This document shows, piece by piece, positions 42,734 to 51,168 of a stretch of 64,000 nt of DNA. Numbering within the stretch: position 1 is the stretch's first letter; every line of letters starts with the position of its first letter. Where the stretch lies: assembly GCF_011694815.1 (NCBI RefSeq), contig NZ_CP050177.1:7509501-7573500 (forward strand), read 5' to 3'. The stretch is from Streptomyces liangshanensis (GTDB taxonomy: Bacteria; Actinomycetota; Actinomycetes; Streptomycetales; Streptomycetaceae). A model generated the notes under the pieces. It was not told where the DNA came from, ran no database searches, and saw only the letters and a program-made list of their open reading frames with translations. Made by a program: the position numbers and the translations under genes.

Positions 42734-43273
42734 TCAGACCGGCCGGGAACTCAGCACCCGGCGGCGGAGACTCCCCAGCGCGTAGTGCTGCCGTGACTTC
42801 ACCGTGCCGGCCGGAATGCCGAGGATCCGCGCGGTCTCCTGCACGGTCCTGCCGCATATGTACGTGTGCACCAGCACCTCGCGGTGCTCCATCGACAGCA
42901 TCCGCAGCATCTGGACCGCGTCGATCGACGCCAGCACGGCGTCCGCGTGGTCCCGCTGCGCCAGGTCCTGGGTCTCGGTGCCCACCGTCTCGTAACGGTT
43001 GGGCGCGCTGCGCAGCCGGTCGATCACCAGGTTGCGGGTGACGGTCAGCAGCCAGCCGCGGACCGAACCGTCCGTGCTGTAGAGCCGCTCGGTGTGGTGC
43101 CAGGCTCGGATCAGGGTCTCCTGGACGATGTCCTCGGCGAGGTGACGGTCGCTGAGCAGCTTCTCCGCGTAGGCGAGCAGCGCCTTACCGTGTTCCGCCA
43201 CCAGCACACGAAGCAGATGCTCCTGACAGGGGACGGCCTTCGACGATGCCGTGGGTGCCGCGATTTGCTTCAT
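42734..43273 (-). CDS. ECF-type RNA polymerase sigma factor
   Basis: 179 residues. Region 2: LLAYAEKLLSDRHLAEDIVQETLIRAWH (split: KLLSDRHLAEDIVQ, ETLIRAWHH) and RGWLLTVTRNLVIDRLR; region 4: MEHREVLVHTYICGRTVQET with ARILGIPAGTVKSRQHYAL as the -35 recognition helices. Belongs to the ECF group with the SigL/SigK-like layout and no adjacent zf-HC2 anti-sigma gene. The ATG at 43273 follows CAGGAA. It is read in the same direction as the AfsR-like gene after a 303-base gap. Possibly controls the secretion block; the target promoters are unknown. Confidence 0.88.
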   Translation of the reverse strand: MKQIAAPTASSKAVPCQEHLLRVLVAEHGKALLAYAEKLLSDRHLAEDIVQETLIRAWHHTERLYSTDGSVRGWLLTVTRNLVIDRLRSAPNRYETVGTETQDLAQRDHADAVLASIDAVQMLRMLSMEHREVLVHTYICGRTVQETARILGIPAGTVKSRQHYALGSLRRRVLSSRPV

Positions 43274-43576
43274 TTCCTGGTTCCTGAGGGGGGATCGTGG
43301 CGGCGTCGTACCAGCGCCCGTCAGCGGTGAGGTTCCCGGGCGGGACACGCGGAGCGGCGCACACGCCGTGTTCACGGGGGCGGCTCCGGTCGGGAGCGCG
43401 TCACCCGGAACCGAGCCTAGGCAGGACCTTGTGCCGAAAAACTGCCTGAAATCTGTGGGGCCCCGGGGCGCGGGCGATTCCGGCACGGCGGAACCCGGCC
43501 GGACGCGCGCGTCATCCCTCTACACGTCGCGAAGGGCCCGAAGGGTTCAGGGGAACCGTCGGAGTCAGCGGAACCG
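43274..43576 (-). other. 303-bp gap between sigma factor and SARP gene
   Basis: No gene seen. It contains TAGGCT on the minus strand (~43419-43424), a possible -10 box for the sigma gene, and two copies of GGAACCGTC at 43552-43560 and 43570-43578, next to the SARP stop. Confidence 0.4.
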
Positions 43577-46546
43577 TCAGACGCGCAGCGCCGGCGATCC
43601 CTTGCGGGACGGCTCGCCCAGGCGATGGAGCTTCTCCCGTACCGCCTCCGCGTCGGGATGGTCGAACCCGTCGAAGATCTCCAGCGCCTCCAGCCACGCC
43701 GAGGCGGCCCGTACCGGAGCGCCCAGCGCCGCCTGGGTGTCGCCGATGTGCACGAGCGTGTCCGCCACCAGCGGGCAGTCGCGCAGCTCCTGGTACAGGT
43801 CGAGGGCGTGCCCGTACGAGGCCAGGGCCTGCTGGTACTCGCGCAGGTGGTGATGGGCGTACCCGAGGCTGTCCCAGGCGGCCGCCTCGCCGTTGCGGTC
43901 CCCGGTCGCCTGGTGCAGCGCGAGGGACCGGCGGCACTGGGCGAGCGCCTTGTCGTACTCGCCGAGCAGGATGTACGTCCAGCCGACCTCGTTGAAGATC
44001 CTGGCCCGGCCGCTGCTGTGGGACGCCTCCTCGTAGTGCTCGGCCGCCTGCCGGTAGTGCTCCAGGGCCTGCCGGTGGCGGCCGAGCCCGTTGGACTGGA
44101 ACGCCAGGTACCGGTGGGTCCTGGCCATGCCGACCGGATCGTTCAGCTCGCCGTACAGCTCCAGCGCCCGGGACAGCTGGGCATGGGCCTCGTCGTGGCG
44201 CTTCAGCCGCCCGCTGACGAAGCCGAGGACCTGGTGCGCGTGCGCCTGCCCGGACACGTCGCCGAGCCGCTGAGCGGCCGTCACCGCGTAGGTCTGCATG
44301 GTCAGCTGGTCCCGCCAGCGCCCGCGCCGGTCGAGGAACAGCTCCAGGATCGCGGCCAGCCGCCAGCAGTGTCCCGTGGAGCCGTACCGGGCGTCCTGCT
44401 CGACCGACGAGAGCAGGACGGAGCGCTCGCGCTCCATCCAGTCCGCGGCCTCCCACGCGTCGGAGAAGGTGAGCGCGACGGACCCCGGCGCGGGCGGGGG
44501 GAGGGGGAAACGCTCCCGGTGGGGCGCCATCGACGTGTCGGCGGCCAGCGCGGTGTGCAGGTAGTGGTCCTGCATCCGCCGGCGCGCGGCCGCCCTGTCG
44601 TCCTTGGTGTCGTGCGCGTGGGCCAGCTCGGAGCCGTACGCCCGCAGCAGTTCGTGCGAGGCGAAGCGGCCGGGCTTCTCCTCCGTGAGGAGCTGCGCGC
44701 GGACCAGCTCGGCCAGCAGCGGCCGCACCTCCGGCTCCCGCAGGCCGACCAGGCTCGCCGCGGCCGCCGCCGAGCAGCACGGCCCCGGATGGAGGGCGAG
44801 CAGCCGGAACAGCCGCGCGGCGGCGGGGGTGAGGGTGCGGTACGACCAGGAGAAGACGCTGCGCGCGTCCGTGACGGGGTCCCCGCCGGCGAACGCGTCG
44901 AGACTGCCGTGGCTGTGGCGCAGCTCCGCGGCGATGGAGGAGAGGGCGAAGCCGGGGTTGACGGCGGCGCGGGCACTGACGATGGCCAGGGCCAGCGGAA
45001 GCCGCCCGCACAGGGCGATGATCTCCTCGGCGGCCTCCGACTCCTCGATGAGCCGGTCCGCGCCCAGGCGCCGGGCCAGGAACTCCCGCGCCTCGGCGAC
45101 CGTCAGCAGGTCCAGCGTGACGGGGCGGGCGCCGTCGGCGGCTATCAGCCCGTGGAGCTGGTTGCGGCTGGTGACGATGGCCAGACAGCCGGGCGCCCCC
45201 GGCAGCAGCGGGCGCACCTGCTCGGTGTCCCTGGCGTTGTCCAGCAGCACGAGCACCCGGCGGCCCGCGAGCAGGCTGCGGTACAGCGCGGCCTGGGCGT
45301 CCAGCCCGGCGGGCAGGCGGCTCGGGTGCACCCCGAACGCGTCGAGGAAGGTACGGATCGCCTCGGCCGGGTCCATGACCGAGCCGGTCGGGTCGAAGCC
45401 GCGCAGGTTGACGTAGAGCTGGCCGTCGGGGAAGCGGTGCGCGATCTCGTGGGCCCAGCGCACGGCGAGCGTGGTCTTGCCGACACCGGCCATGCCCCCG
45501 ATGGCGCTGATCACCACGGCGGACGGCTGATCGCCCTCGTCGGGCGGCAGCAGGGCGTGGCTCCTGGCCAGCTCGGAGCGGCGGCCGGTGAACGCGGACA
45601 GGTCGGCGGGCAGCTGCGCCGGGCGCACCTTGGGCGCGTACGTCCCGTCCTCGGCGTTCTCGGCACCGGCCAGGTCCTCGTCCGTACCGTCGGCGGGCCC
45701 GGACGGTACGGGACAGTCCTCGTCCCCGGCCGGGGAGACGTCCCGGGCGCGGGGGCCGGCGGGCGCCGCCGCCGGGGCGGCGGCCGGCACGCTCTGCCGC
45801 AGGACCTGCTGCTGGGCGGCCCGCAGCTCGGGTCCCGGGTCCAGTCCCAGTTCGTCGGCGAGGCGGGACCGGACCGCCTGGTAGACGCCGAGCGCCTCGG
45901 CCTGGTGGCCGGTCGCCGCGAGCACGACGATCAGCCGGGCCTGGAGCACCTCGTCCAGCTGGTGGTGGGCGGCGGCGTGGCGGAGCGTGATCAGCACGCG
46001 CCCGGTCAGGCCGGGCCCGGTCTCCAGCGCCCTTTCCGCGGCTTCCTTCACCACGGCGAGATGCTCGCGGTCAACTGCGGCGAAGACGGGGTGCGCCTGG
46101 GTCCGCGGGGGGACGCCGGTGGCCGTGGGGCCGCGCCACAGGCCGAGGGCCTCGATGAGCAGCTCGGTGGCGCCGGCCGGGTCCCCGGCCTCGGACGCCT
46201 GCCCGGCCGCGTCGCGCAGGGCGCGGAAACGCAAGAGGTCCAGCTCGTCGGGCTCGACGTCCAGGCGGTAACCGCCGGAGCCGCGCACCAGGCGCCGGGA
46301 GGCCGTACGGGTCGGCAGATCGGGCTCCAGGAGGCGGCGCAGCGCGCCCACGTGCCGGTGCACCACGTTGACCGCGCTGTCCGGGGGGTCCTGCCCCCAC
46401 AGCACGTCGAGGATCTCGTGGACGGCCACCGGCTGTCCCGCCTGCGTCAGCAGCAGCGCGAGCAGGGCCCGCTGCTTGGGCGGGCCCAGTTCCAGCTCGG
46501 TCCCGTGACGCCATGCCCTGACCGGCCCCAAAACTGTGAAACGCAC
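43577..46546 (-). CDS. AfsR/SARP-type transcriptional regulator with NB-ARC and TPR
   Basis: 989-residue one-protein regulator. An OmpR-type winged helix is at 1-95 (MRFTVLGPVRAWRHGTELEL, GPPKQRALLALLL), a BTAD domain at 100-250, an Ala/Pro linker, an NB-ARC/AAA-type ATPase with Walker A GGMAGVGKTTLA (~348-359) and LVLLDNA Walker B, and TPR repeats at about 700-980 (GQAHAHQVLGFVSGRLKRHD, ARIFNEVGWTYILLGEYDKA). The layout is that of AfsR, the global activator of antibiotic genes. GTG at 46546 puts the winged helix exactly at the N-terminus. Located beside the T7SS-like block and 17 kb before an NRPS; which genes it controls cannot be told. Confidence 0.92.
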   Translation of the reverse strand: MRFTVLGPVRAWRHGTELELGPPKQRALLALLLTQAGQPVAVHEILDVLWGQDPPDSAVNVVHRHVGALRRLLEPDLPTRTASRRLVRGSGGYRLDVEPDELDLLRFRALRDAAGQASEAGDPAGATELLIEALGLWRGPTATGVPPRTQAHPVFAAVDREHLAVVKEAAERALETGPGLTGRVLITLRHAAAHHQLDEVLQARLIVVLAATGHQAEALGVYQAVRSRLADELGLDPGPELRAAQQQVLRQSVPAAAPAAAPAGPRARDVSPAGDEDCPVPSGPADGTDEDLAGAENAEDGTYAPKVRPAQLPADLSAFTGRRSELARSHALLPPDEGDQPSAVVISAIGGMAGVGKTTLAVRWAHEIAHRFPDGQLYVNLRGFDPTGSVMDPAEAIRTFLDAFGVHPSRLPAGLDAQAALYRSLLAGRRVLVLLDNARDTEQVRPLLPGAPGCLAIVTSRNQLHGLIAADGARPVTLDLLTVAEAREFLARRLGADRLIEESEAAEEIIALCGRLPLALAIVSARAAVNPGFALSSIAAELRHSHGSLDAFAGGDPVTDARSVFSWSYRTLTPAAARLFRLLALHPGPCCSAAAAASLVGLREPEVRPLLAELVRAQLLTEEKPGRFASHELLRAYGSELAHAHDTKDDRAAARRRMQDHYLHTALAADTSMAPHRERFPLPPPAPGSVALTFSDAWEAADWMERERSVLLSSVEQDARYGSTGHCWRLAAILELFLDRRGRWRDQLTMQTYAVTAAQRLGDVSGQAHAHQVLGFVSGRLKRHDEAHAQLSRALELYGELNDPVGMARTHRYLAFQSNGLGRHRQALEHYRQAAEHYEEASHSSGRARIFNEVGWTYILLGEYDKALAQCRRSLALHQATGDRNGEAAAWDSLGYAHHHLREYQQALASYGHALDLYQELRDCPLVADTLVHIGDTQAALGAPVRAASAWLEALEIFDGFDHPDAEAVREKLHRLGEPSRKGSPALRV

Positions 46547-46919
46547 AGTCGGCGAGTCTAGGCGGTCACTTCGCCCCGTGACGGGTCGCCGGGGCAGCCG
46601 GAACGGCAACAGCTCCGCCCGGGGCGGGAGTTGGGCGATAATAGATGTAAGCAACAGCTATTAACCGGATCGGGATGACTGTACGTGACCGTGCGAGTCC
46701 ACAAGAGACCCCGACCGGACGGGGGGCGCCGATCGGGGCCGAATGAAGGGAGGGTGCGGATGGCGGTCGCCTCGCGGCGATGGGCTCCATGGGGCTTCAG
46801 CCGAACGATCTTCCCCATGGGCGATTCTCAAATGGGGCCCGGGGACACTGTTCCATCCGCATCCTCAGTCTGTTCAACGGCGGCCCCCCGGAGAATGTTC
46901 CCCGCCGTGATCAGCGTGA
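46547..46919. other. 373-bp intergenic region upstream of SARP gene
   Basis: No gene recognised. Contains an AT-rich island at 46636-46668 with a -10-like TATTAT on the minus strand (46638-46643), a plausible SARP promoter, and an inverted repeat CCATGGGG (46787-46794) / CCCCATGG (46813-46820). The two adjacent genes are in the same orientation, so the region also ends transcription of the lipoprotein gene. Confidence 0.45.
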
Positions 46920-47900
46920 TCAGGACGGGAACTCGGCCTCGGGCACCTCGCTGGTCGTCGCGTTGCCCCCGACGGTCTTCTGGAGGGAGAACGTCAGGAT
47001 CGTGTACTGCGTCCCGCCGGAGACCTGGCGGGTGTCGAAATCCGCCTTGTCGTCGAACTTCTGGAACGAGCAGTCGCGGGTGAAGGACCTCTTCGAGGAG
47101 TTCCAGTCCGTGCCCGACGCGAAGTACACGTTGTACGCCCCGTCGGCGACGCGGCGGACGGTCGCGTCCTTGCCCTTGCGTATGTACACGGTGAAGTTGG
47201 TCCGCTGTCCCTTGGTGAGGGTGACCACCGCGTCGGACGAGGTGCCGTTCTTGATGGTGAGGCGGCCCAGGCCGCCCTGCCGCCGGTCCCGCACGAGGGC
47301 GTTGTTGCCGAGCCGCCGGTTCTTGGCCTTCTCCGTACGGGGCAGCTTCAGGTCCACCGCGTACCCGAGCGCGGTCAGCGAGGCGTCGGCCTGCCGCACC
47401 GACGCCAGGGCGTCGTCCGAGCCCAGCGTGATCCGCGGCGAGGTGGCGCAGCGCCCGCCGCCCGACTGCGCGTCGACGAGGCTCAGGCTCAGGTCGCGTA
47501 CCGCCTCGGCGAGCGCGGTGTTGCCGGTCCAGGCGTCGTCGGGCGCCCGTTCCGCGTCGAGCAGGCCGGCGGCGGTCTCGGCGGCGGTGGCCGCCGTGCC
47601 GAGCGCGGCGTCGAGCGCCTTGCCCTCGGCCGCGCGGTCCACCGTGCGGAGGGCGGCGTCCAGGGGCGCGACGATCTCGGCGAGTGCCGCGCGGTAGGCG
47701 GCGGGGTCCACGGGGGTGGGTGTGGGGGTCGGTGTGGGGGTGGCGACCGCGGCCGTCTCCGACGCGGTGCTGCCACTGCTGCCGCTGCCGCCGTCGTCCC
47801 CGGAGCATGCTGTCAGTGGCAGTGCGAGTGCCAGAACGGCACCGAGTGCGGTGGCTCTCCCCGAGGCCCCCGCCGATACGCGCGCACGCAGAACTCTCAC
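46920..47900 (-). CDS. Lipoprotein of unknown function
   Basis: 326 residues from a GTG. Signal RATALGAVLALALPLTAC with lipobox LTAC, then acidic/Ser linker SGDDGGSGSSGSTAS and a PTPTPTPTP stretch, a classic cell-wall spacer. The mature domain is helical at first (AAYRAALAEIVAPLDAALRT, AATAAETAAGLLDA) and then beta-rich (LTIKNGTSSDAVVTLTKGQ, FTVYIRKGKDATVRRVADG, YNVYFASGTDWNS, YTILTFSLQKT). I do not recognise the family. Start chosen for the signal peptide. Confidence 0.75.
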   Translation of the reverse strand: MRVLRARVSAGASGRATALGAVLALALPLTACSGDDGGSGSSGSTASETAAVATPTPTPTPTPVDPAAYRAALAEIVAPLDAALRTVDRAAEGKALDAALGTAATAAETAAGLLDAERAPDDAWTGNTALAEAVRDLSLSLVDAQSGGGRCATSPRITLGSDDALASVRQADASLTALGYAVDLKLPRTEKAKNRRLGNNALVRDRRQGGLGRLTIKNGTSSDAVVTLTKGQRTNFTVYIRKGKDATVRRVADGAYNVYFASGTDWNSSKRSFTRDCSFQKFDDKADFDTRQVSGGTQYTILTFSLQKTVGGNATTSEVPEAEFPS

Positions 47901-48072
47901 CCTGTTGCCCCCCGTCCCCCTGCGGCACCCGGTCCGATGCCGCCGATGCCAAGGAAGATACCCCGGGCCCGCCCCCGTGATACCTCCCTGCTGGCGTCGG
48001 CGCGGGAGCGGCCTTACGGTAAAGGTGCACTGACTCGAAGTGACCTTGTGCGGTCGGACGGGCGGCGGCGAT

Positions 48073-48393
48073 ATGGCGAGCGACGAAGAACGTACCGGAG
48101 GCAGCGGCGGGCTGATCTGCGGCCATCTCGCGGACGTGGACGAGGTGACGCCCGACAGCGAGGACAGCTGCCTCGACTGCGTGGCGCTGGGGGACAGCTG
48201 GGTGCACCTGCGCGAGTGCCAGACGTGCGGGCACATCGGATGCTGCGACTCGTCGAAGAACAAGCACGCGACGGCGCACTACAAGGCGACCGGCCACCCC
48301 CTGATCCGCTCGTACGAGCCGGGGGAGGGGTGGTGGTGGTGCTACGAGGACGAAATCGTCTTCGAGGTCGAGGGAATCGGCCCGGTGCGCTGA
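48073..48393 (+). CDS. UBP-type zinc finger protein
   Basis: 106 residues. It carries a zf-UBP (PF02148) finger: CGH near 17, CLDC, CQTCGHIGCCDSS and HATAHYKATGHPL, with the expected Cys/His ligands in order, then EIVFEVEG at the end. In eukaryotes this domain binds the free C-terminus of ubiquitin; single-domain copies are common in actinobacteria and their partner is unknown. The ATG at 48073 is preferred over one at 48040 because the conserved sequence starts there. Stands alone, ending at the repeat array. Confidence 0.85.
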   Translation: MASDEERTGGSGGLICGHLADVDEVTPDSEDSCLDCVALGDSWVHLRECQTCGHIGCCDSSKNKHATAHYKATGHPLIRSYEPGEGWWWCYEDEIVFEVEGIGPVR

Positions 48394-48412
48394 GGCCTGC
48401 CGCCCCCGCTTC

Positions 48413-48582
48413 GTCCTCAACCGCCCGGGCCACCTCCAGCCCGTCCGGCGCTTGAGGACGTCTTTGACCGGCACCGGTCATCGAGCCCGAGCCACTTCCA
48501 GCCCGTCCGGCGTTTGAGGACATCCTTGACCCGCACGGGCAACGGGCCCGAGCCATCTCCAGCCCGTCCGGCGCTTGAGGAC
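48413..48582. repeat. Three-copy extragenic repeat with TTGAGGAC end
   Basis: The core CCAGCCCGTCCGGCG(c/t)TTGAGGAC occurs at 48436-48459, 48498-48521 and 48559-48582 (periods 62 and 61), with a longer similar unit around it. A complementary GTCCTCAA (48413-48420) precedes, so RNA of the first unit can fold. I recall this sequence as a widespread Streptomyces extragenic element. Confidence 0.8.
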
Positions 48583-48601
48583 AAGGGGAGTGACGCGGGG
48601 G

Positions 48602-49405
48602 TCAGCGTGACGTGACGGTGAAGAGGGCGCCGTCCGGGTCGCGGAGCGTCGCCTCCTGGGCGTCCGACGACACCACCGCACCCCCGTCCTTCACCGCGGC
48701 CTCCACCGACCGGGAAACCTCCCCCACCCGGAAGTACACGTGCCACCGCGGCCGAGAGCGCGGATCCGGTGCCGCCTGCACCGCACCCTTCCGGATCCGG
48801 GCCACCACCTGCTCCTCCTGCCGCAGCACCGCGTGGTCCTCCTCGTGCACGAGGGTGAAACCGCCCTCGGTCTCCGGCGCCCACCCCAGCACCTGCCCGT
48901 AGAACCGCGCCGCGTCCACCGTGTCGCGCGTCCGCAGCTCCAGCCAGGCCGGAGCGCTCCCGCGTCCCACCGTCCAGTCCGAGCGCACCGCGCCCTCCCA
49001 GATGCCGAACGCGGCCCCGTCGGGGTCCATGGCCAGCGCGGCCCGCCCCGTGTGGAAGGCCAGCGGCCCCACCGCGACGGTCGCGCCACGCTCCCGGATC
49101 CGGGCCGCCGCCTCGTCCACGTCCGCGACCGCGAAGTACGGCGTCCACGAGACCGCGACCTGGAGCGACGAGGCCAGCGCGCCGATCCCCGCGACGGCCA
49201 TCCCGTCGGAGAGCGCCACGCAGAAGTCGTCGCCGAGGCCCGCCGCCCGGTAGCTCCAGCCGAGGACGTTCCCGTAGAACGCCTGCGACGCGGGGAGTTC
49301 ACGCGAGAGCAGCGTCACCCAGCAGGGAGCCCCGGCCACAGCTTGCGAGTTCACCTTGTCGCGCTCCGCCTCGCCGGCACCGCTCACAGCGCTCACTCCG
49401 TCCAC
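48602..49405 (-). CDS. Tandem VOC (glyoxalase-like) protein
   Basis: 267 residues with two glyoxalase-type repeats: 27-140 (CWVTLLSRELPASQAFYGNVL, ALAMDPDGAAFGIWEG) and 150-265 (AWLELRTRDTVDAARFYGQV, ATLRDPDGALFTVTS). Each ends in a DPDGxxF strand. Two-repeat members of this type are seen in Streptomyces as CFP-30 or hydroxylase-like proteins; substrate unknown. GTG at 49405 follows AAGGAGGCGGAC, a perfect ribosome site, which decides against a start at 49477. Confidence 0.85.
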   Translation of the reverse strand: MDGVSAVSGAGEAERDKVNSQAVAGAPCWVTLLSRELPASQAFYGNVLGWSYRAAGLGDDFCVALSDGMAVAGIGALASSLQVAVSWTPYFAVADVDEAAARIRERGATVAVGPLAFHTGRAALAMDPDGAAFGIWEGAVRSDWTVGRGSAPAWLELRTRDTVDAARFYGQVLGWAPETEGGFTLVHEEDHAVLRQEEQVVARIRKGAVQAAPDPRSRPRWHVYFRVGEVSRSVEAAVKDGGAVVSSDAQEATLRDPDGALFTVTSR

Positions 49406-49478
49406 GTCCGCCTCCTTGGATGAGCCTCTACTGTGCCAGGCCGCCCCCGGCCCGCGAGCGGCCGGTCGTGACCGCACG

Positions 49479-51107
49479 TCAACGGGGCGTCATCTTGACC
49501 ACCTTGCCCTTCCGGTCGGCGGCCAGATACGCGCTCCCGTATGAGTCCGACACGTACACGAGGAGCACCGGCTGATCGTCGGCGAACGGCCACACGGGTC
49601 TCACGATCAGGTAGTGGCTGGTCGGCTTGTCGATGCCGAGTTCGGTGTCCGCCGTGCGGATCAGTGCGGGGACCTTGTCCCAGTCGAAGGAGGCGAGGTC
49701 GACGCTCCCTTCCCCGGGGGCGAGTTCCTGGCCGGGCCCCTCGCGGGTCGCCACGCCGTCGCGGTACGCGTACCGGTCGAAGAGCTTCTTCTCGCCCTTG
49801 ACCAGCGCCTCGGCGGAGGCGAACTGTTCGTGCACCGAGAAGCCGGTGACCTCCGTCCCACCCATGACAGGGTCGAGCGCGGCGATGGCCTTCCTGATGG
49901 CCGCCGGCGACAACAGGTCCTCGGAGGCGGTGGGCGTCGGTGTGGGCGTGGGGGTCGGCGTGGACGACCTGACGGGCGCCGAGGCGGAGGTGGTGGGCCG
50001 GTCGGCGGCCGGGGCGCCCGCGCCGTCCTTGCCCTCGGACTCACCGGAGAACGGCGCCAGGTTCCAGACCAGCAGTCCGGTGGCGGCCACCCCGGCGACG
50101 GCCGCCGCGACGGAGATCCCCCGGCTGGGACGGACGCGCGGCGGGGTGTTCGCCGGGGCCGGAGGCGGGGTGTACGGAGGCGGCGGCCCCGGGGAGCGCA
50201 GGTGGGTGGTGGGAATGTCGTACCGGGGCGGTACGGCGTCGGCGGGCTCGGGCTCGGGCGCCGCCTCGCCCCGCTCCACCGCCGCCAGCAGCCCGTCGAG
50301 CGCCGCCGCGTCGGGCCGGGCCGCCGTGTTCCGGTCCAGGAGCGCGACCAGCACGGGCGCCAGCGGCCCGGCCTGGACGGGCGGCGGGATCTCCTCGTCG
50401 AGCACGGCCGCCAGCGTGGCCAGCGCCGACGTCCTGCGCAGCGGATGGCGCCCCTCGACCGCGACGTACAGCAGCATGCCCAGGGACCAGAGGTCGGACG
50501 CGGGGTTGCCCTCGTCGCCCCGGATGCGCTCGGGCGCGATGTAGTCGGGGGAGCCGATGAGGTCACCGGTGGCCGTCAGGTGGGAGGACTCGCGCAGCGC
50601 GGCGATGCCGAAGTCCGTCAGCACCGGGCGGCCGTCGGCGCGCAGCAGCACGTTGGCGGGCTTCACGTCGCGGTGGTGGATGCCCACCGCGTGCGCGGCG
50701 CGCAGCGCCGACAGCACGCCCCGGCCGATCCTCGCCGCCTCGACCGGGGTCAACGGCCCCTGTTCCAGGCGTTCCTGGAGCGACCGGCCCGGCACCAGCT
50801 CCATCACGATCCAGGGATGCGCGACCTCGGCGGCGTCCACGATGTGATGGATCGTCACCACCCCGGGGTGGTCGATCGCCGCGAGCGCCTGGGCCTCCCG
50901 CAGCACCCGTTCGCGCAGCACCCGCGCCGCTGTCGGGTTCGCCGCCATCATCGCGGGGTCCGGCGGCCGCACCTCCTTGAGCGCCACCTCACGGTGGAGG
51001 GCCAGGTCGCGGGCGCGCCACACGAGTCCCATACCGCCGCCGCCCAGCCGGTCGAGCAGTTCGAACCGGCCGTCGATGACACGTCCTTCGGATCCCCCAG
51101 AGTTCAT
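49479..51107 (-). CDS. Transmembrane Ser/Thr protein kinase
   Basis: 542 residues. Hanks kinase domain 14-270: glycine loop RLGGGGMGLVW (20-30), Lys44, catalytic HRDVKPAN (145-152), DFG at 165-167, APERIRGDEG. Then a Pro-rich juxtamembrane part, one helix (ISVAAAVAGVAATGLLVWNL, about 335-354) and an extracellular region with a TPTPTPTPTPT spacer and ~130 residues of unknown fold (GTEVTGFSVHEQFASAEALV, YLIVRPVWPF). No PASTA repeats. Sensor unknown. Same strand as the next kinase gene, 61 bases apart. Confidence 0.93.
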   Translation of the reverse strand: MNSGGSEGRVIDGRFELLDRLGGGGMGLVWRARDLALHREVALKEVRPPDPAMMAANPTAARVLRERVLREAQALAAIDHPGVVTIHHIVDAAEVAHPWIVMELVPGRSLQERLEQGPLTPVEAARIGRGVLSALRAAHAVGIHHRDVKPANVLLRADGRPVLTDFGIAALRESSHLTATGDLIGSPDYIAPERIRGDEGNPASDLWSLGMLLYVAVEGRHPLRRTSALATLAAVLDEEIPPPVQAGPLAPVLVALLDRNTAARPDAAALDGLLAAVERGEAAPEPEPADAVPPRYDIPTTHLRSPGPPPPYTPPPAPANTPPRVRPSRGISVAAAVAGVAATGLLVWNLAPFSGESEGKDGAGAPAADRPTTSASAPVRSSTPTPTPTPTPTASEDLLSPAAIRKAIAALDPVMGGTEVTGFSVHEQFASAEALVKGEKKLFDRYAYRDGVATREGPGQELAPGEGSVDLASFDWDKVPALIRTADTELGIDKPTSHYLIVRPVWPFADDQPVLLVYVSDSYGSAYLAADRKGKVVKMTPR

Positions 51108-51168
51108 GGCGCTCAGGGTACGAGGCGCCGGCGGGCACCCCGCGCCACACCCCCGGGGGGTCCGTCCG

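Noticed and set aside
48417..49148. Open frames over the 48.4-48.6 kb repeat coding for LKRRTGW-type peptides
   Set aside because: They arise from the repeat units and are a well-known false-gene type in Streptomyces.
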